Assembly: GCA_041912595.1 (NCBI GenBank)
Contig: JAYRMR010000005.1
Location: forward strand, 71,264-135,263
Direction: 5' to 3'
Length of the DNA stretch: 64,000 bases
Origin: Roseateles_B sp041912595
Lineage (GTDB): Bacteria; Pseudomonadota; Gammaproteobacteria; Burkholderiales; Burkholderiaceae_C
In this document: positions 25,141 to 32,089 of the stretch, piece after piece
Layout of the letters: the number at the start of each line of letters is the position of its first letter
Position numbering within the stretch: position 1 is the stretch's first letter
The notes under the pieces: model-generated
The model's database searches: none
Told to the model about the DNA's origin: nothing
What the model saw: the letters and a program-made list of their open reading frames with translations, nothing else
Program-made: the position numbers and the translations under genes

Positions 25141-26289
25141 ATGGCGACGGGTCCCCTGGCAGGTGTGCGCATCATCGAGCTGGCCGGCATCGGCCCCTGC
25201 CCCTTCGCCGGCATGATGCTGGCCGACATGGGGGCGGACGTGATCGTGGTCGAGCGCCCCGCCGCGCAGCGCAGCCTCGGCGGCGGCGGCGCCATGAACC
25301 GCGGCAAGCGCTCGCTGGTCCTGGATCTCAAGAAGCCCGAAGCCCTCGAGGCCCTGCGGCAGCTGATCCTGACGGCCGACGGCCTGATCGAGGGCTACCG
25401 CCCGGGCGTGATGGAGCGCCTGGGCCTGGGGCCGGCGGCGCTGGAGCCGGTGCACCCGCGCCTGGTGTTCGGCCGCGTGACGGGCTGGGGTCAGTCGGGC
25501 CCGCTGGCCCAGGCGGCGGGCCACGACCTCAACTACGTCGCGCTGAGCGGCCTGCTGAGCCTCAGCCAGCGCCCGGGCCAGGCCCCGACGCTGCCGGCGA
25601 CCGTCGTCGGCGACATGGCCAGCGGTGGCCTGCTGCTGGCCTTCGGCATGGTCTGCGCCTTGCTGGAGGCGAAACGCTCCGGTCGCGGGCAGGTCATCGA
25701 CGCCGCCATGCTCGATGGCGCCAATCTGCTGGGCAGTCTCGTCCGCAGCCTCGCCGGGCAAGGGCATTGGCCAGAATCCCCCGCCCAGAATTTCTTCCTT
25801 CACAGCAGCCCGTTCTATGACAGCTTCGAGTGCGCGGATGGCCAGTTCCTCAGCCTGGGGGCCATCGAGCCGGCTTTTTACCGCGAACTGTTGACACGGC
25901 TGGACCTGGACGAGGACCCCGCCCGGCAGATGGACACCCGCGAATGGCCGCGCTTGCGGGAGCGCGTGGCGGCCCGCCTGCGTGAGAAGTCCCGCGATGC
26001 CTGGATGGCGCTGCTCGAAGGCACGGACGCCTGCGTGGCGGGTGTCCTGAGCCTGGAGGAAGCGCCCTTGCATCCACACCAGCAGGCGCGCGAGGCCTAC
26101 ACGCAGGTGGAGGGCCAATGGCAGCCGAACCCCGCGCCCCGCTTCTCGCGCAGCCAGACGCGCGCGCCCAGCGCCTCACCCGCTGCGGGGGCGCATGGAG
26201 CCGAGATCCTGGCCTCGCTGCAGCTGGCGCCGGACACGGTGCATGCGCTGCTGCAAGCGGCCGTCGCCACCGACGGCCCGTCCTCATGA
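25141..26289 (+). CDS. CaiB/BaiF family CoA-transferase, alpha-methylacyl-CoA racemase-like
   Basis: A 382-residue family III CoA-transferase fold protein. It begins ATGPLAGVRIIELAGIGPCPFAGMMLADMGADV, typical of the racemase (Amacr) branch, with GHDLNYVALSG carrying the conserved His-Asp acid/base region. Amacr enzymes epimerise 2-methylacyl-CoA esters for beta-oxidation of branched chains. GGAAGGA supports the start at 25141. CoA-transferase activity is the alternative; the racemase assignment rests on the N-terminal motif and short length. Confidence 0.85.
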   Translation: MATGPLAGVRIIELAGIGPCPFAGMMLADMGADVIVVERPAAQRSLGGGGAMNRGKRSLVLDLKKPEALEALRQLILTADGLIEGYRPGVMERLGLGPAALEPVHPRLVFGRVTGWGQSGPLAQAAGHDLNYVALSGLLSLSQRPGQAPTLPATVVGDMASGGLLLAFGMVCALLEAKRSGRGQVIDAAMLDGANLLGSLVRSLAGQGHWPESPAQNFFLHSSPFYDSFECADGQFLSLGAIEPAFYRELLTRLDLDEDPARQMDTREWPRLRERVAARLREKSRDAWMALLEGTDACVAGVLSLEEAPLHPHQQAREAYTQVEGQWQPNPAPRFSRSQTRAPSASPAAGAHGAEILASLQLAPDTVHALLQAAVATDGPSS

Positions 26290-26425
26290 GCGGACGCTCT
26301 CAATGCTGTCCGGGGTCGCCGGGGATCTGCGCATGCCCCACCTGGCCGCGCCAATCGCCACGCCCCCGTGGTCGACGCTGCACAGCCTGGCCAGCCCAGC
26401 CATGCAGTCCCGAGGTGAGGCGAGC

Positions 26426-27004
26426 ATGAGCGCCTCGCCGCTGTCCTGGGTGAGCTGCGATGGCGGCCCGCATGTGCTGCTGCCCGCTGAAGCCAGCAGC
26501 GAATGGTCCGGCATCCGGGCGTCCGGGGATGCGCGGAGGGGTCGCGCCGCGTTCCGCTGGTCAGGAGACGCGTCCATGCCTGGCTCGGACTACGACGCCG
26601 CCTGCGATGTCTCGGGGCTGGTCGGCCTGCTGCCGATGGGCACGGGTGCGGCGCTCGTGCTGGGCGATGAGGTGCCGATGAGCACCTGGCTGCCCCATGA
26701 CCATTTCCGCGGCGGCGTGCTGGTGGTGCCGATGACGTGGCCGGACACGGCGCACGACGATCCGGCCTTGCGCGACGCCGTGGCCTCCGTGGCACCTGGC
26801 GAGTTTCTGCCGACCGGCCTCGTCCTGCCCGCGGCCAACGGCCGCTTTCTGCTGTGTGCCGCCGCCGACTTCGGGCCAGGCTGGCAATACCCGACCCTGC
26901 GTCTGTCCCTGCCCCTGCCGCCCGCCGCTTATGACATCGTTTCGGCGGAGGTCCATATCCAGGGTTTCTGGCTGCGTCTTCATGCCCTCCAGTCAGCCTG
27001 GTGA
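26426..27004 (+). CDS. Imm21-like immunity protein (orphan)
   Basis: A 192-residue protein resembling the Imm21 family of immunity proteins from polymorphic toxin systems. Family-like features are WVSCDGGPHVLLPAE near the N-terminus, SDYDAACDV, and ALVLGDE. No signal peptide. The start at 26426 follows GAGG; the frame is open farther upstream without similarity. No toxin gene lies nearby: the left neighbour is a CaiB-type gene and on the right is a terminator and tRNA. It may protect against toxins of kin or be a repurposed immunity gene. Family call is from memory of motif patterns. Confidence 0.65.
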   Translation: MSASPLSWVSCDGGPHVLLPAEASSEWSGIRASGDARRGRAAFRWSGDASMPGSDYDAACDVSGLVGLLPMGTGAALVLGDEVPMSTWLPHDHFRGGVLVVPMTWPDTAHDDPALRDAVASVAPGEFLPTGLVLPAANGRFLLCAAADFGPGWQYPTLRLSLPLPPAAYDIVSAEVHIQGFWLRLHALQSAW

Positions 27005-27070
27005 GTCAAACCTCTTGGCGGGTCGGATAGGAATCTCGACAGTGCATGAAGAATCTCGGGACCAAAACAA

Positions 27071-27100
27071 AAAAGGTCTGTGATTTCTCACAGACCTTTT
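27071..27100. terminator. Bidirectional intrinsic terminator
   Basis: Perfect 13-bp stem AAAAGGTCTGTGA with loop TTTC. T-rich tracts follow on the plus strand (for the Imm21-like gene) and, read on the minus strand, after the first tRNA-Arg gene. Confidence 0.9.
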
Positions 27101-27115
27101 CATTTCTTTTTATTT

Positions 27116-27192
27116 TGGCGCGGCTGGCAGGATTCGAACCCACGACCCCTTGGTTCGTAGCCAAGTACTCTATCCAACTGAGCTACAGCCGC
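27116..27192 (-). tRNA. tRNA-Arg, anticodon ACG, CCA encoded
   Basis: 77-base cloverleaf with acceptor arm GCGGCTG/CAGCCGC, discriminator G, encoded CCA, T-loop GGTTCGAATCC and anticodon loop CTACGAA. ACG is converted to ICG and reads CGU, CGC and CGA. Identical to the copy at 27373-27449. Confidence 0.97.
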
Positions 27193-27206
27193 TAAGTCAG
27201 CCTTAG

Positions 27207-27236
27207 ATTATAGCGCGATTTTCGATTGAATCGCAA
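27207..27236 (-). promoter_or_regulatory. Promoter of the first tRNA-Arg gene
   Basis: On the minus strand TTGCGA (-35) and TATAAT (-10) are spaced by 18 bases, with the -10 ending 14 bases before the tRNA 5' end. Confidence 0.75.
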
Positions 27237-27372
27237 GCCAAGGCTTACATTTATTTTTTCGGATTGCCTCGATACTTTTCAATATCAAGGCGCACACCTC
27301 AAATCAACTATTTTGCCGATTCCCGGGAAGCAGCTGGATAAAACTGCTGCCTGAGAACTTGCAATTGAATTT

Positions 27373-27449
27373 TGGCGCGGCTGGCAGGATTCGAACCCAC
27401 GACCCCTTGGTTCGTAGCCAAGTACTCTATCCAACTGAGCTACAGCCGC
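27373..27449 (-). tRNA. tRNA-Arg, anticodon ACG, CCA encoded, second copy
   Basis: Identical 77-base tRNA gene to the copy at 27116-27192, separated from it by 180 bases of AT-rich, mostly unrelated sequence. Both copies carry the encoded CCA and are preceded by their own promoter. Confidence 0.97.
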
Positions 27450-27460
27450 CGAAGCCTTGA

Positions 27461-27490
27461 ACTATAGCATGGGTTTTTCCGGGTGCGCAA
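27461..27490 (-). promoter_or_regulatory. Promoter of the second tRNA-Arg gene
   Basis: Minus-strand TTGCGC (-35) and TATAGT (-10) with an 18-base spacer, the same layout as the promoter of the other copy. Confidence 0.7.
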
Positions 27491-27692
27491 GTATGTTCGA
27501 CATTTTTCTCCTCTGGCGCCGGCCCTCGATCGACGGAAGTCCGGTTCCCTCGGGCCTTCGTCCCCTGTCGCACCCGCCCACGGACTCCCGTGGGTAGCGC
27601 TGGCGAGCCAGGCGGCGGCACTCGGCCGAGCTCCTGAGCGACGGAAAGTGCCGGGAAACGACGCGAGTGCCGCAGGCCGCGTCCGAGGCCGA

Positions 27693-28940
27693 TCAGGCCA
27701 GCGTGGCGGCGGCCTCGAAGCAGCGGGCACGACGCTCGGCATCGCCATCGTGCTCGGCCAGGTCCGCCAGCTTGAGCCAGCAGCGGCGGCGGGCCGTCAC
27801 GCCCAGCTGCCGGTCCTCGGCCGCCTGCTCCAGCATCAGGCGGGCCTTGCCCCACAGCTGGCGCTCCGCCAGGGCGTGCCCGAGGGCGTAGGCCAGCCCC
27901 GGGTCGCGGGCATGGCGCTGCAACAGGCCTTCCAGACGCTGCAGCCAGTCCTGCCCCAGGCCCGGGAGGCATTGCACCAGGGATTCCGCCAGCGCCGCGC
28001 GCTCGTCGGCGGGCAGATCCGCGTAGTCGTCCCAGGACGGGCGCAGCCAGCCGCGGCCGTCGTCCGGGGCGCCCAGGCCCGCAGCGCATTGCGCGGCGCG
28101 TGCGGCCACGAAGACATCGCGCCGATCGGCCGCATCCAGTTGCTGCCAGGCGGTGCGCAGCTGGTCGACATCGCGTGCCGATTCCAGCGCCTCCACCGCC
28201 AGCGAGCGCAGCAGCCCCTGGGCCGCCGCCTTGGAGAAGCCCTGGTGCTTGGCCAGCATGCGCGCGGTGCGCAGCGCCTCCAGCGGCTGGCGCGCCAGCC
28301 GGGCCGCCTGCATCTTGAGACGCAGGGCCTGCGTGCGCCGCGCGACGCCCGGCGTCAGCTCCGAGAGGATCTGCGCGGCGCGTGTCGCGTCGCGGTCGTC
28401 CAGGGCCCACTCGGCCGCCAGCAGCCGGGCGCCCTCCTCCTGGGCCTTGGCCTGCGAGGATTGCTGCGCGAACTGCAGCGCCAGCTGGAGCTGCTCGTCC
28501 CGGCGGCGCTTGTCCTGCAGGCGATGCGCGCTCTGGGCGGCCAGCAGGTGGCTCAGCGCCAGGAAGGCATGGTCCTGCGCGAGGTCCGGGGTTTGCGACT
28601 GAATGTTCAGCGCGCGCTGCACCGCCTTCTGGGCGCGGCCGTAGCGGGCACCGAAGAATTCGGCCAGCGCCTCGCGCAGGGCGAGCTGGGCGCTGCGCTC
28701 GCGCTGGGACATGCGCCATTCGCGGGCCCGACGCGGCAGGGACACCAGCGAGTTGAGCGTCTGGATCAGCGTCACCAGCGCGAAACACCCCGCCACCAGG
28801 GCCAGCAGGAACAGGTTCAGCGAGACGTCCAGCCGCCAGCCGTTCCAGTAGAAGCTCGCCAGCCCGTCATTGCTGCCGAGGGTCAGGGCCGCCACCACCG
28901 CGGCGGCAAACACCAGCACCAGCCAGATCACGATGCGCAT
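27693..28940 (-). CDS. hemY: HemY-like TPR membrane protein
   Basis: A 415-residue protein with two N-terminal membrane segments (about residues 3-20 and 40-62) and a long helical region with TPR-like repeats (for example YGRAQKAVQRAL and AQQMAL-like helices farther on) facing the periplasm or cytoplasm. It matches the HemY_N family encoded next to hemX in proteobacterial heme operons. Its exact role in tetrapyrrole supply is not settled; it is not the Bacillus protoporphyrinogen oxidase of the same name. Last gene of the hemC-hemD-hemX-hemY operon. Confidence 0.85.
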   Translation of the reverse strand: MRIVIWLVLVFAAAVVAALTLGSNDGLASFYWNGWRLDVSLNLFLLALVAGCFALVTLIQTLNSLVSLPRRAREWRMSQRERSAQLALREALAEFFGARYGRAQKAVQRALNIQSQTPDLAQDHAFLALSHLLAAQSAHRLQDKRRRDEQLQLALQFAQQSSQAKAQEEGARLLAAEWALDDRDATRAAQILSELTPGVARRTQALRLKMQAARLARQPLEALRTARMLAKHQGFSKAAAQGLLRSLAVEALESARDVDQLRTAWQQLDAADRRDVFVAARAAQCAAGLGAPDDGRGWLRPSWDDYADLPADERAALAESLVQCLPGLGQDWLQRLEGLLQRHARDPGLAYALGHALAERQLWGKARLMLEQAAEDRQLGVTARRRCWLKLADLAEHDGDAERRARCFEAAATLA

Positions 28941-28952
28941 GACCGACCTCCC

Positions 28953-30137
28953 TCAGCGCCCGGCCGCGGCCAGGGCCGCCAGGCTGTCGTCGGGACGCGG
29001 CACCGCCACCTGGCGGGCCTGGCCCTGGACCTGGCGCAGCAGCTCGGCGGCGGACTGCGCCTTGCGCGAACGCATGTCGAAGTAGCGGTCCAGCAGCGCC
29101 AGCACCTCGCGCAGGTCGGACTGCGCCGTGTCGTACTGGCGGCTCAGCAGCGCCAGGCGGGCATTGAGCAGGCGCAGCTTGAGGTTCTCCCGCAGGAAGT
29201 AGCCCTGCTCGGGGGTGATCAGCGCGGCTTCCGGATGGCTGATGCGCGTGACGCGGACCAGCGACTTCGTTTCCTGCCAGACCTGGGTGCTGAAGTCCTT
29301 CCAGCGGTCCTGCGCCAGGCCCCACCAGGCCTCCCAGCCTTCGGCGGCCGAGGCGGGCTTGGCCGGTGTCGGGTTGGCCTTGCGGGTCTTGGCATCGGGG
29401 CGTGAATCCGGGCGGCTGTCCGTGCGCAGGTCCGTGCGCACATCCGGCCGGGACTCCCCCTCCGCCATCGCGGCGCGCTCCGGCACCGACAGCAGCGGCA
29501 GCTCGTCCGCCAGGCGCGCCACCTCGTCCAGCTTGATGCCCAGGCTGGCCACGTCAACCACGCTCACGGCCTTCACGCGGTCGAGATCACGGATGACGGC
29601 GCGGCGCACGCCCTCGAGGCGGGGCTGCTTGTAGCGCTGCAGGCGTTCGTCCGCCTGCTTGAGCGCCGACACCAGGGGCTCGGCGCTCCCGGTGATGCTG
29701 GTCTGCTGCAGGGCCACGCGCAGCGAGGCCTCGATGTCGCCCAGCACGTTCTCGTCCCGCGAGCGGGACATGGACTGGATCAGCTCCTCGAGCTGCCCGC
29801 GCTGCAGGGCGACCTCGGCGAGGCGCGCATCGAGCAGCGTGAGCTTGGCGGCGGTTTCCTGGGCGACGTCCTGGGCGCGGGTGGCCATGACGCGGGCGTC
29901 CGTGGCCTGTGTCTGGCTCTGGTCCTGGCGGCGCACGAGCTCCTGCTCCAGCTGCCGGACGCGGCTGTGGCCCTGCCATGCCAGCGCGAGCGCGCCGAGC
30001 GACAGCACGCCCAGCGACACGAGGACCAGGGTCAGCGAACCCGGCGTGCCGGCACGGGCCGGCACTTTCTCGGGCAGCACGGAGGCGCTCTCGGGCTCGG
30101 AAGCCGGGGCGCTGCGGGGGATGTCTTGCTCGCTCAC
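28953..30137 (-). CDS. hemX: HemX-like membrane protein (uroporphyrinogen-III C-methyltransferase-named family)
   Basis: About 394 residues: a short cytoplasmic Pro/Glu-rich N-terminus, one membrane segment (LTLVLVSLGVLSLGALALAW), a long coiled coil and a C-terminal HemX domain. Despite its database name it has no SAM-binding methyltransferase motifs. I place the start at GTG 30137, just after the hemD stop; a TTG at 30167 would overlap hemD. A stretch of R-P-D/T-D-S repeats (around residues 240-260) lies in the linker. Located between hemD and hemY, as in many proteobacteria. Confidence 0.8.
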   Translation of the reverse strand: MSEQDIPRSAPASEPESASVLPEKVPARAGTPGSLTLVLVSLGVLSLGALALAWQGHSRVRQLEQELVRRQDQSQTQATDARVMATRAQDVAQETAAKLTLLDARLAEVALQRGQLEELIQSMSRSRDENVLGDIEASLRVALQQTSITGSAEPLVSALKQADERLQRYKQPRLEGVRRAVIRDLDRVKAVSVVDVASLGIKLDEVARLADELPLLSVPERAAMAEGESRPDVRTDLRTDSRPDSRPDAKTRKANPTPAKPASAAEGWEAWWGLAQDRWKDFSTQVWQETKSLVRVTRISHPEAALITPEQGYFLRENLKLRLLNARLALLSRQYDTAQSDLREVLALLDRYFDMRSRKAQSAAELLRQVQGQARQVAVPRPDDSLAALAAAGR

Positions 30138-30157
30138 AGTGCCGCGGATTGTAGGGT

Positions 30158-30970
30158 TCAGTCCCAAGGCCCTCGCAGGGCCGCGGCGACAGCCTCGGCG
30201 TCCGGTCGCGTCAAAACCACATGCCCGACACCCAGCTGCTGCGCACGCTGCGCAATGCGCTCATGCGTCGCGATGGCGCGGGCGCGGGACCAGTCGGCCA
30301 GTCGCCCGGCCAGCGCCGGCAGGTGGTCGATGGCCTCGGCGCTGCTGAAGAGCCAGACATGGGCCTGCGGCGCGGCCAGGGCCCGCTCGAGCACGCCTTG
30401 CTCCGCGGGGGTGAGCTGCGGGGCGGCGCGCCGGTAGACGCTGATCGCGTCCACGACCGCGCCCGCCTCCCGCAGGCGATCGGCCAGCCATTCCCGGCCG
30501 CCGTCACCGCGCACCATGAGCGTCTGGCGGCCGCGCCAGTCCTCCGAGGCCAGGACAGGCCACAGGTGCTCGGAATCCAGGCTGGCCGCGTCGGCCGGCG
30601 GCTGCCGCAGGAGCGTGGCCGGCACGCCCTGCTGCAGGAGCGCCTGGGCGCTGCCGGGCCCCACGGTGGCCGCCAGCGTGTGCGCCGGCCAGGGCATGCC
30701 GGGGGGGCGGGCCGCGAAGAAGTGCTCGACCGCATTGGGGCTGACGAACATCAGCAGCGACTGCGCCGGCAGCCGGCGCCAGGCCTCACGGGCAGGCGCC
30801 GGGTCCAGCGGGGCGATGTCCAGCAACGGCAGCACCTCGCAGCGGACGCCCAGGCGGGCCATGCGCTGCACCCAGTCCTGAGCCTGCGCGCGCGGCCGGG
30901 TCAGGATGAGGCGCAGCGGCGGTGGCTGGCCTGCCGGCCCTTCGCCTGCCGGCGAAGTGGGATCAGGCAC
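30158..30970 (-). CDS. hemD: Uroporphyrinogen-III synthase
   Basis: A 270-residue HemD that cyclises hydroxymethylbilane with inversion of ring D. Family features: RLILTRPRAQAQDW, LLMFVSPNAVEHFF, and VWLFSSAEAIDHL. The start is taken at GTG 30970, overlapping the hemC stop by eight bases; the frame is open farther upstream inside hemC. Acts on the product of hemC directly upstream. HemD sequences are poorly conserved, but gene order makes the call secure. Confidence 0.93.
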   Translation of the reverse strand: MPDPTSPAGEGPAGQPPPLRLILTRPRAQAQDWVQRMARLGVRCEVLPLLDIAPLDPAPAREAWRRLPAQSLLMFVSPNAVEHFFAARPPGMPWPAHTLAATVGPGSAQALLQQGVPATLLRQPPADAASLDSEHLWPVLASEDWRGRQTLMVRGDGGREWLADRLREAGAVVDAISVYRRAAPQLTPAEQGVLERALAAPQAHVWLFSSAEAIDHLPALAGRLADWSRARAIATHERIAQRAQQLGVGHVVLTRPDAEAVAAALRGPWD

Positions 30971-31892
30971 AGCGGAGGTAGTCCTCGGCGCCCTGGGCAC
31001 GCAGGGCCTCGGCGGCCTGCAGGCCCAGCGCACGCGCGCTGCCTTCATCGGCCGGCTGGCCCTGCACGCGCGCCTTCAGCAGCGGCCGCTCGGGCTGCTC
31101 GGGATGGCCCAGGGCCACGTCGAGCACCAGCACGCCGTCCTGCCAGCGGGCATGGGCCGCCAGCGGCATGGAGCAGCTGCCGCCAAGGCTGCGCGAGACG
31201 GCGCGCTCGGCCTGCGTGGCGAGCCACGTCGGCCGATCGATCAGGGTGGACAGCGCCTGGGTGAGCGCCGCGGCATCCGCACGCACCTCCAGGCCCAGCG
31301 CGCCCTGGCCGGCACAGGGAATCATCTCGTCCAGCGCGAAGCACGAGCGAATGCGCTCGCCAAGGCCGAGGCGCTTGAGCCCCGCGGCCGCCAGCACGAT
31401 GGCGTCATAGCCGCCTTCGTCCAGCTTGCGCAGGCGCGTGTCGAGGTTGCCGCGCAGGGGCTCGATGCGCAGGTCGGGACGCAGGTTCTTCAGCTGCACC
31501 ACGCGGCGCAGGCTGGAAGTCCCGACCAGCGCGCCCGCGGGCAGCTCGGCCAGGTTCGCGTACTTGCCGGACACGAAGGCGTCGCGCGGGTCCTCGCGCT
31601 CGAGGATCGCCACCAGGGCGAAGCCCTCGGGCAGGTCCATCGGCACGTCCTTGAGCGAGTGCACCGCGAGCTGCGCGCGGTCCTCCTCCAGGGCCGTCTC
31701 CAGTTCCTTGACGAACAGCCCCTTGCCGCCCACCTTGGACAGCGTGCGGTCCAGGATCTGGTCCCCACGGGTGGTCATGCCCAGGAGTTCCACGGTGGCC
31801 CCCAGGCGCTGCTCCAGCAAGGCCTTCACGTGTTCGGCCTGCCAGAGGGCGAGCCTGCTTTCGCGCGTCGCGATCACTATCTTTTCCATCAT
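30963..31892 (-). CDS. hemC: Porphobilinogen deaminase (hydroxymethylbilane synthase)
   Basis: A 309-residue enzyme joining four porphobilinogens. It starts EKIVIATRESRLALWQ, has the catalytic region HSLKDVP and the cysteine that carries the dipyrromethane cofactor in GGSCSMPLAAHA. Two Met codons in a row make the exact start uncertain by one residue. First gene of the heme operon, divergent from ppc across a 197-bp region. Confidence 0.96.
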   Translation of the reverse strand: MMEKIVIATRESRLALWQAEHVKALLEQRLGATVELLGMTTRGDQILDRTLSKVGGKGLFVKELETALEEDRAQLAVHSLKDVPMDLPEGFALVAILEREDPRDAFVSGKYANLAELPAGALVGTSSLRRVVQLKNLRPDLRIEPLRGNLDTRLRKLDEGGYDAIVLAAAGLKRLGLGERIRSCFALDEMIPCAGQGALGLEVRADAAALTQALSTLIDRPTWLATQAERAVSRSLGGSCSMPLAAHARWQDGVLVLDVALGHPEQPERPLLKARVQGQPADEGSARALGLQAAEALRAQGAEDYLRCA

Positions 31893-32089
31893 GGTGGGAT
31901 GCTAGCGCAGCGCCGTGGTCCGCCCGCCACGCCTCGGTCAAAGAAACTGATAAAGTCAAATGAACGTAACTTGGTTACATTGCCGAAAATAGGGCTGAAC
32001 AGGTCCGCGCAAGGCAACCGGGCTACGCTTCCTGACCCCCAAGCCCCGCGTTCCGGCCTTGCTGCCGGGGCGCCAACCCGCGAGCCGCC
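31893..32089. promoter_or_regulatory. Divergent hemC/ppc promoter region
   Basis: AT-rich relative to its neighbours. It contains the dyad GTAAC-TTG-GTTAC at 31966-31978, a possible operator. Promoters for both divergent genes must lie here; I could not assign -10 elements with confidence. Confidence 0.4.
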
